Below are positions 15,202-20,236 of a stretch of DNA of 20,236 nucleotides, piece after piece. This DNA comes from JAQTNP01 sp964616145. Its GTDB lineage: Bacteria > Patescibacteriota > Minisyncoccia > Minisyncoccales > PEYH01. The stretch's first letter is position 1. Every line of letters begins with the position of its first letter. The stretch spans positions 1 to 20,236 of the forward strand of contig CAZTRD010000015.1 of the NCBI GenBank assembly GCA_964616145.1. The letters are read 5' to 3'. A model generated the notes under the pieces. That model saw only the letters and a list, made by a program, of their open reading frames with translations. It did no database searches and had not been told where the DNA came from. The position numbers and the translations under genes were made by a program.

Positions 15202-16185
15202 CTATTGAACATATTTAGCTCTGGCAATATTATGTTCTTTCAGAGTTTTACTGAATACCGTAGTTTTATCTGGTTTGGATAAATAGTACCAATAAGATGT
15301 TTTTTGAGGATAAATGGCTGCAATTATGCTATCTAGTCCCGGGTTAGATATTGGTCCGGGCGGCAATCCCAGATATTTGTATGTATTATACAAAGAATCA
15401 ATGCTTAAGTCCTCTTGATAGATAGTATCCTTGCCAGACAAGTAGTTTATCGTTGCATCTACCTGCAAAGGCATATCGTTTTCCAATCTTTTCCATAGAA
15501 TCCCTGAAACTATCGCCTTGTCTTCTTTGGTAATAACTTCTTTTTCTATCAATGAAGCCATTGTTATTATCTCAAATATGCTTTTCTTCTTTCTGGCAAT
15601 TTCTTCTCTTAATTCCGCAGTTATCTTTTTATCCAAATTCAAGATAGTTTTTTTAATAATTGAATTCAAATTAAAATCATCTCCTAATTTGTAAGTGTCC
15701 GGGAATATGTATCCCTCAAGATCCATATTCTCTGGCTTATCCTCTAAAACACTAATTTCCTCTGAAAAATCATTCATTGCATCCAAAAATTCTTTCTGGG
15801 TGCAAATATGTTTTTTTTCAAGATATCTGGCTACATCATTTTTATCCCATCCCTCAATTAAGGTAATCTCCAATCCTTGGGTTTTGGCATTAACAAACAT
15901 TCTAACAATATCATTCAAAGAAAAATTTTCTGATAATATATATCTTCCTGATTTTAGATTGGAACTGTTTCCAGTAATCCAGACATATCCTTTAAACAAA
16001 GATACGTTTCTAATTAATCCATTCTCCTTTAAATTATTGGCAATTGTAGAAACGCTTTGCCCTTTTTTGATAAAAAACTCTGATTCTTCAATATTACTGG
16101 AATTAGGAAAATATATTTGCATCAAATACAAAAATAGAAAGAATACTATCGCTAATATTAATCCATAAACATACTTTTTATTCAT
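15202..16185 (-). CDS. mltG: endolytic murein transglycosylase MltG (YceG-like)
   Basis: 327 residues. One N-terminal membrane segment (about 6-26), a LysM-like part (FIKKGQSVSTIANNLKENGLI, about 38-58), then the YceG catalytic domain. MASLIEKE carries the expected catalytic Glu214, followed by PLQVDATINY (239-248) and GLPPGPISNPG (about 293-303), all family hallmarks. It cleaves nascent glycan strands in the peptidoglycan at the membrane and sets strand length. Its start overlaps the permease stop by 8 bp, so it is translated within the export operon. Its placement beside PBP1C and macroglobulin genes supports a shared envelope role. Complete and of normal length. Confidence 0.96.
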   Translation of the reverse strand: MNKKYVYGLILAIVFFLFLYLMQIYFPNSSNIEESEFFIKKGQSVSTIANNLKENGLIRNVSLFKGYVWITGNSSNLKSGRYILSENFSLNDIVRMFVNAKTQGLEITLIEGWDKNDVARYLEKKHICTQKEFLDAMNDFSEEISVLEDKPENMDLEGYIFPDTYKLGDDFNLNSIIKKTILNLDKKITAELREEIARKKKSIFEIITMASLIEKEVITKEDKAIVSGILWKRLENDMPLQVDATINYLSGKDTIYQEDLSIDSLYNTYKYLGLPPGPISNPGLDSIIAAIYPQKTSYWYYLSKPDKTTVFSKTLKEHNIARAKYVQ

Positions 16186-17404
16186 ATCTTCTTAATGAAT
16201 CAGCCGGCTTTAATTTAGCGGCTGATCTAGCTGGAAGATATCCAGATAAGCATCCTAAAATGAATGAAAAAGCTAAGGCAAAAAGAATAACTGGAAATGA
16301 AATATACGCTTTAAGCATTACAACAGGATTAATTGTAAAATACCATTCAATCAATTTAGCAAAAAGAATCCCCAGAATCGTCCCCCCTGTTCCGCCTATC
16401 AAGCCAATAGTTCCAGATTCCAAAAGAAAGATATAATTGATGGAAGAATCTTTTGCTCCTATTGCTTTCATTATACCAATTTCTCTGATTCTTTCCCTTA
16501 CCGAAGTAAACATGGTATTGGCAATCCCGATTCCTCCTACAAGAATAGCAATGCTGGCAAACCCAATAACAGCAAATTGCAATGTTCCCAATACGTTTCC
16601 GGCAATATCCCCCATTTTATCCGCAGTAAGGACTAAAAAGTCCTTTTTATCTGTGCCTCTCTTTCTCTGTCTTACATTGCTTAAACTGTCTTCAATATTC
16701 TTTGCCACCTTATCCGTATCTGCTCCGTCTTCTATCTTTACCATAACCTGAGATGCAGAATCAGTATCTATCCCTGTAATTTCCCTGAAAATTGAATTTT
16801 CAATCATTACCATTGAATCATCGTTTTTATTTCCCAATGATTTTAATATTCCGCTAACTTCTACTTTCCTGCCGTCCAAAGCTATGGTATCTCCTACCTT
16901 AACAACATTAGAGAATAGTTTATTAGCGGCATAGCTTCCAATTACTATCTCTCTTCTTCCAGGCCTTGGCCAGCTACCGGTGCTTACATCAAAACCCTGA
17001 TATTCTTTGATAACTTCCAGACCGTCTTTTAAATCCAAGCTGGATAGCAAAACTTGTTTTGCTTCTCCTAAATATCTTCCGGTTACTGCCGTGTAATTAT
17101 ATGCATATATTTTATCCACCCCGCTAGTTGTTTTTATCGCCTCTATGTCATCCTTATTAAGTTTTACTCCTCCCATCATGCTTAAAAACATATTTTCTTC
17201 ATCACCCGGCATCACTGTGATTATTTCATCTCCAAGGGATTGCAATTGGGAAGAAACTGCTTCTTTAATTCCCTGGCTTAAAGAAAATAATGTGACAACC
17301 AAAAAGACCCCTATGGCAATGCCAATAATAGTCAACCAGCTTCTTAATTTTCTGGTTTTTAAATTCTTTAAAGCTATTTTGAACAATCCCTTAAAATTCT
17401 CCAT
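16178..17404 (-). CDS. MacB/FtsX-type ABC transporter permease
   Basis: 408 residues with the four-TM MacB layout: TM1 at about 22-43 (RSWLTIIGIAIGVFLVVTLF), a large extracellular domain of about 220 residues, then three C-terminal segments with GIANTMFTSVRERIREIGIMKAIGAK between the first two, the coupling region of this family, and a C-terminal LPARSAAKLKPADSLRRYE. It works with the upstream ATPase and adaptor as a mechanotransmission-type exporter; the cargo (peptide, lipid or toxin) cannot be read from the sequence. The ATG lies one base after the ATPase stop, and the 3' end overlaps mltG. Confidence 0.95.
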   Translation of the reverse strand: MENFKGLFKIALKNLKTRKLRSWLTIIGIAIGVFLVVTLFSLSQGIKEAVSSQLQSLGDEIITVMPGDEENMFLSMMGGVKLNKDDIEAIKTTSGVDKIYAYNYTAVTGRYLGEAKQVLLSSLDLKDGLEVIKEYQGFDVSTGSWPRPGRREIVIGSYAANKLFSNVVKVGDTIALDGRKVEVSGILKSLGNKNDDSMVMIENSIFREITGIDTDSASQVMVKIEDGADTDKVAKNIEDSLSNVRQRKRGTDKKDFLVLTADKMGDIAGNVLGTLQFAVIGFASIAILVGGIGIANTMFTSVRERIREIGIMKAIGAKDSSINYIFLLESGTIGLIGGTGGTILGILFAKLIEWYFTINPVVMLKAYISFPVILFALAFSFILGCLSGYLPARSAAKLKPADSLRRYE

Positions 17405-17405
17405 A

Positions 17406-18083
17406 TTAGTTTACTATTTTCCCGTCCCTAATAATTATCGTTTTATCAGAATAGGCGGCAATATTGCTGTCATGAGTAATTACAACAACTGTCTTTTGTT
17501 CCTTTTTATTCAGGTTAGCCAATAATTCCATAATGGCCTGCCCATTTCTGGAATCCAAGTTTCCTGTTGGCTCGTCTGCCAGAAGGATTTCCGGATCATT
17601 AGCTAAGGCTCTGGCAATAGCAACTCTTTGCTGTTCTCCCCCTGATAACTGTCCTGGTTTACTATTTTCTTTTCCTTTTAGGTTCACCAATTCCAGCAAT
17701 TGTTTTGCTCTTTCTATTGCCTCTGCTTCTTTTTTCTGCTGAAAAATCATCGGCATTGTTATATTCTCCAATGCGCTTAAATGCTGAACTAAATTGAACT
17801 GCTGAAATACAAATCCGATTCTTTTTCCCCTGATATCTGCCAAATCATTAAAAGAAAGCTTGGAAGTATCTTGCCCCTCTAAAAACATCTTTCCTTTGTC
17901 TGGAAGATCCAAGAATCCTAAAATATTCAAAAGTGTCGATTTCCCAGAGCCGGAAGGACCGATAACACTGGTCATCGTGTTTTTAAAGATATCTAAGTTC
18001 ACTCCTTGCAATACAGCAGTCTCAACATCCCCATGCTTATATATCTTAAAAACATCTTCCAGTTTTATTATCGGCTGCTCCAT
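17406..18083 (-). CDS. ABC transporter ATP-binding protein (MacB/LolD type)
   Basis: 225 residues from ATG 18081-18083, one base after the adaptor stop. A TTG five codons further upstream is open but overlaps the adaptor gene. Walker A GPSGSGKST (42-50), Q-loop Gln94 in FVFQQFNL, signature LSGGEQQRVAIARAL (146-160), Walker B ILLADEPTGNLD (D170/E171) and switch His204 are all intact. It powers the FtsX/MacB-type permease encoded next. It is tightly coupled in the five-gene operon. Confidence 0.96.
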   Translation of the reverse strand: MEQPIIKLEDVFKIYKHGDVETAVLQGVNLDIFKNTMTSVIGPSGSGKSTLLNILGFLDLPDKGKMFLEGQDTSKLSFNDLADIRGKRIGFVFQQFNLVQHLSALENITMPMIFQQKKEAEAIERAKQLLELVNLKGKENSKPGQLSGGEQQRVAIARALANDPEILLADEPTGNLDSRNGQAIMELLANLNKKEQKTVVVITHDSNIAAYSDKTIIIRDGKIVN

Positions 18084-18084
18084 A

Positions 18085-19698
18085 TTATTTAATAACAACT
18101 ATTTCGTTTTCTTCCAGTCCTTTTTTAATCTCAATTAAACCATTAGTTCCGGATAATCCTGTTTCCACTTCCTGTTGATGCACTTTGTTGTTTCTTTTAA
18201 CGAAAACAAAATCCTTTTCATCGATTTTGTTTATCGCTTCAACTGGAATAGTCAAAACATTATCTATCTTCTGGGAAATGATAGAGATATCTGCGCTCAT
18301 TCCTGATTTGATCTCAATTTGAGGAATTTGGCTGAAAATTATCCTGACTGGATAATACACAACATCATTGATAATTTTTTCTCCGGGTTCGATAAACAGA
18401 ACTTCCCCTTCAAATATCTGTTCAGGATAGGCAACTAATTCTATCTCTGTTTTGTTTCCAACGGCAATCTTTGGAACATCTTCTTCATATATGTCCACTT
18501 CAATATAGTAAGTTGTATCTGGAAGAATGTAGAAAACCGGAGTAAGCGCCTGAGTCAGTTCCCCTACTGATTTCTTAATATCCACTACTGTTCCATCAAC
18601 AGGGCTCTTGGCAGTGGCTTTAGACAATTGGGATTCATAGTACTTAACAGCATCACTGGCTTTATCTGCTTGCGCCTGGTAATAGGTAACATCTTCTGTC
18701 CTGGCTGCTGACTTTAATTTATCCAATGCTTCTTTGGCGCTTTGATAGGTATAATATGCCTGATCTTGGGTTGCTTTAGCAGAAGACACATTTTGTGCTT
18801 CCGTGGATTTTTTTAAAGCTAGGGTAGAAATATCGCTGACTGCAGTAGAATAATCAGTAGAAATATATGATCTATGGGTATCTAAAGAAGTTTTGTCTGT
18901 AGAGCTGACTATATTTTTGTAGCTAGAATCCCATACTTTTTCTTTTACAAAATCCAATATTGTAGTAAATGTATATATTTTATTCTTTGCCGCTTCCAGA
19001 TACTGATCTGCCTTATCCTGGGAAAAACTGCTATTTAATTCTTGGATAATACTGTCAAGATACGTATATATTTCTCTTGCCTGCCCTATCTTTTCCCTGA
19101 CAGAAATGCTTGTCTGATCTCCTAGATAGAAATAGTCCTTTTGCATTTCTTCAAGAAATGTCAAAGCATCAAAAATCTGGATTTTTGTTGCTTGCAAATG
19201 GCTTAAGGATAAAGAATAGTAGCTGTTTAAAGTGTTAACAGATACTTGTTGAACATTAGTTAAATTTTCTTTACTTGCTTCCCAAGCATTCAGTGCTTTA
19301 TCTGCTGTTGTCTGGACTATTTGTATTTCTTGAGCAGTAGCTCCCACCGTTATCTTATCCAATTGGGATTTGGCTAAATTATAGTCAGATTTTGCCTGAT
19401 TATACTGAATAATCAATTGAGAATTATCTAATTTCCCCAAAATATCTCCTTTTTTAACAATTTGGCCGATTTTAGAAGAAATCTCTTTGATTATTCCTGA
19501 TATTTCAAATCCAATTTCCAATTTCTCTCCCCTTTTTACTATTCCTGTCTCTGAGATTTTCTGCACTACCGTATCTAATTTCACGGTAGCTGTTTCTTCC
19601 TTTGGCCCTTTCTTGCTGCCAACAGAAGCAATAATGATTAAAAGCAGAATCAGAATAATGACTGCCGGGATTATGAACTTCTTTTTAAATATTTTCAT
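18085..19698 (-). CDS. MacA/HlyD-type periplasmic adaptor with enlarged coiled-coil insert
   Basis: 537 residues. An N-terminal membrane anchor (about 8-28) is followed by the first half of the biotinyl-lipoyl domain (GFEISGIIKEISSKIGQIVKKG). A very long helical region of about 250 residues (about 95-350) comes next, then the second lipoyl half (AKSPVDGTVVDIKKSVGE), a beta-barrel part (YYIEVDIYEEDVPKI) and the membrane-proximal domain. The two hairpin helices share LDKI/LDKL...QADKA-like stretches and enclose an extra helical block of about 190 residues that common MacA proteins (about 370 aa) lack. It links the permease to the cell exterior. In a cell without an outer membrane a TolC partner is not expected. 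It is the first gene of the operon. No SD precedes the ATG. Confidence 0.93.
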   Translation of the reverse strand: MKIFKKKFIIPAVIILILLLIIIASVGSKKGPKEETATVKLDTVVQKISETGIVKRGEKLEIGFEISGIIKEISSKIGQIVKKGDILGKLDNSQLIIQYNQAKSDYNLAKSQLDKITVGATAQEIQIVQTTADKALNAWEASKENLTNVQQVSVNTLNSYYSLSLSHLQATKIQIFDALTFLEEMQKDYFYLGDQTSISVREKIGQAREIYTYLDSIIQELNSSFSQDKADQYLEAAKNKIYTFTTILDFVKEKVWDSSYKNIVSSTDKTSLDTHRSYISTDYSTAVSDISTLALKKSTEAQNVSSAKATQDQAYYTYQSAKEALDKLKSAARTEDVTYYQAQADKASDAVKYYESQLSKATAKSPVDGTVVDIKKSVGELTQALTPVFYILPDTTYYIEVDIYEEDVPKIAVGNKTEIELVAYPEQIFEGEVLFIEPGEKIINDVVYYPVRIIFSQIPQIEIKSGMSADISIISQKIDNVLTIPVEAINKIDEKDFVFVKRNNKVHQQEVETGLSGTNGLIEIKKGLEENEIVVIK

Positions 19699-19737
19699 GG
19701 TTTTCTAGAGAATTAATGATAAAAGATAATAAGTTGT

Positions 19738-19766
19738 ATTCTACGCAAAAAACGCTAGTTTGGCAA
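19738..19766 (-). promoter_or_regulatory. promoter of the macA-macB-mltG-macroglobulin operon
   Basis: On the minus strand TTGCCA (19761-19766), a 17-base spacer and TAGAAT (19738-19743). A start near 19731 leaves a leader of about 33 bases to the adaptor ATG. No other good promoter was seen before the 43-base gap upstream of the macroglobulin gene. Confidence 0.6.
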
Positions 19767-19774
19767 GGAGGAAA

Positions 19775-19867
19775 CTATTTAAGATTTTTTAACCAATTTT
19801 TAAGTATTTTTTCTATCAAAACTACTATTTCTTTCCCAGATCTATTTTTGATTCTTACCTTTTGCAT
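19775..19867 (-). CDS. possible 30-residue peptide gene
   Basis: An ORF starting MQKVRIKNRSGKEIVVLIEK, basic and helical towards the end, stop TAG at 19775-19777. A TAAAAT box ends six bases before the ATG, the same geometry as other probable leaderless genes here. The -35 is poor. The ORF ends just before the operon promoter. The 226-base stretch 19699-19924 holds nothing else recognisable. It could be chance in AT-rich DNA. Confidence 0.3.
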   Translation of the reverse strand: MQKVRIKNRSGKEIVVLIEKILKNWLKNLK

Positions 19868-19924
19868 TAAATTATTTTATCAAAAAATTATCCTAAATCT
19901 CACTCAATTCAGGTTATTGCAAAA

Positions 19925-20125
19925 TTAGTATTCTAATTTCAAGCCGATTTTATCAGCAAGAATATGCAACCATTTTTCATGCCTACCTATTTGAGAAGAT
20001 GTTGATATGTTTTCATGGAATTGGGTCATTTCACACAATCCATTTATATCATTTTTCATTTCTACAATATCTTCTTTGGTAGCCATTTTTGTAGCCATCA
20101 AAACAAGATCTTTATCGTCAATCAT
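19925..20125 (-). CDS. small coiled-coil protein of unknown function
   Basis: 66 residues. A repeated MATK motif near the start (MATKMATKEDIVEMKNDING) is followed by a polar helical region, then IGRHEKWLHILADKIGLKLEY at the end. The N-terminal KEDI heptad-like part resembles short coiled-coil proteins, and the closing RHEKW...GLKLEY looks like a conserved tail I associate from memory with CPR small proteins. No membrane segment is seen. It is cytoplasmic, function unknown. It has a strong promoter but no SD; the internal Met codons (10, 14) are alternative starts. Confidence 0.65.
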   Translation of the reverse strand: MIDDKDLVLMATKMATKEDIVEMKNDINGLCEMTQFHENISTSSQIGRHEKWLHILADKIGLKLEY

Positions 20126-20144
20126 ATTTTTATATTATGAGTAT

Positions 20145-20172
20145 ATTATAATCTGATAAATTAAATCGTCAA
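20145..20172 (-). promoter_or_regulatory. promoter of the 66-aa gene
   Basis: On the minus strand TTGACG (20167-20172), a 16-base spacer and TATAAT (20145-20150), 19 bases before the ATG. A second -10-like TAATAT (20132-20137) ends exactly six bases before the ATG and would give a leaderless mRNA. Confidence 0.6.
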
Positions 20173-20175
20173 TGA

Positions 20176-20236
20176 ATGGAAGGTACATTCTACCCCCAAC
20201 TGCAACATAGCAAGAAAAAGAAAGAGCAGCTGGAAT
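20176..20236 (+). CDS. start of an unidentified gene cut by the window edge
   Basis: ATG at 20176 opens a frame reading MEGTFYPQLQHSKKKKEQLE that stays open to the last base. A TATAAT on the plus strand at 20147-20152 overlaps the opposite promoter and could drive it, with a leader of about 17 bases. The upstream ATG at 20172 meets a stop after 12 codons. Only 20 residues are visible, so no family can be named. The lysine-rich, polar run suggests a helical soluble protein. Confidence 0.4.
   Translation, partial: MEGTFYPQLQHSKKKKEQLE

Noticed and set aside
18084..18098. TTG start five codons upstream for the ABC ATPase
   Set aside because: It overlaps the adaptor stop and adds LLNN-type residues not typical of the family; the ATG one base after the adaptor stop fits the operon's tight spacing.
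19716..19928. 70-codon plus-strand frame opposite the small genes
   Set aside because: No convincing start signal for ATG 19716, protein-like composition absent, and it overlaps the operon promoter and two minus-strand frames.
1..20236. CRISPR arrays, insertion sequences or prophage genes
   Set aside because: No regularly spaced repeats, transposase, integrase or phage structural motifs were seen in any frame.

Overview
The window is AT-rich, uses the standard bacterial code (no in-frame TGA, tryptophan from TGG) and has compact, overlapping genes. Several features suggest a Patescibacteria/CPR (Parcubacteria-like) genome: a two-TM-anchored Clp-type ATPase paired with a small membrane protein, a degenerate PP2C-like tail-anchored protein, a tiny lysine-rich protein, a large alpha-2-macroglobulin-like protein with a PBP1C-like partner, and many genes with no Shine-Dalgarno (SD) sequence. 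This assignment is an inference from gene families and arrangement; no 16S or marker phylogeny is available here.

Region 1 (about 1-4230). On the minus strand, in order of transcription, lie a tail-anchored pseudo-PP2C protein, a structured RNA leader with a 22-residue lysine-rich peptide gene and terminator, and a two-gene unit (127-aa membrane protein, then the Clp-like ATPase) read from an apparently leaderless promoter. A tRNA-Val(CAC) lies on the plus strand. Region 2 (about 4270-4900) is an isolated plus-strand gene of unknown function. It has clearly higher GC than its neighbours, a 19-bp inverted repeat ending beside its SD sequence, and its own terminator. It is the best candidate here for an undescribed element.

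Region 3 (about 4910-6031) is the rplJ-rplL ribosomal stalk operon (minus), with a promoter, an antiterminator/terminator leader and a 3' terminator. Region 4 (6021-8631) has a DJ-1/PfpI-family gene (minus) and pbpC (plus) diverging from overlapping -10 boxes. Region 5 (8628-19766) is a five-gene minus-strand envelope operon: MacA-like adaptor, ABC ATPase, FtsX/MacB-like permease, MltG transglycosylase, and a 2176-residue alpha-2-macroglobulin-like protein with an intact thioester motif. pbpC and the macroglobulin gene converge and overlap by 4 bp.

Region 6 (19770-20236) contains a possible 30-codon gene, a 66-codon coiled-coil gene with a strong promoter, and the start of an unidentified plus-strand gene cut by the window edge.

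Together, the larger genes serve cell-envelope construction (PBP1C, MltG), envelope protection (macroglobulin), export (MacAB-like) and membrane-associated protein remodelling (Clp-like). A recurring theme is a -10 box ending exactly six bases before the start codon, which points to leaderless transcripts.
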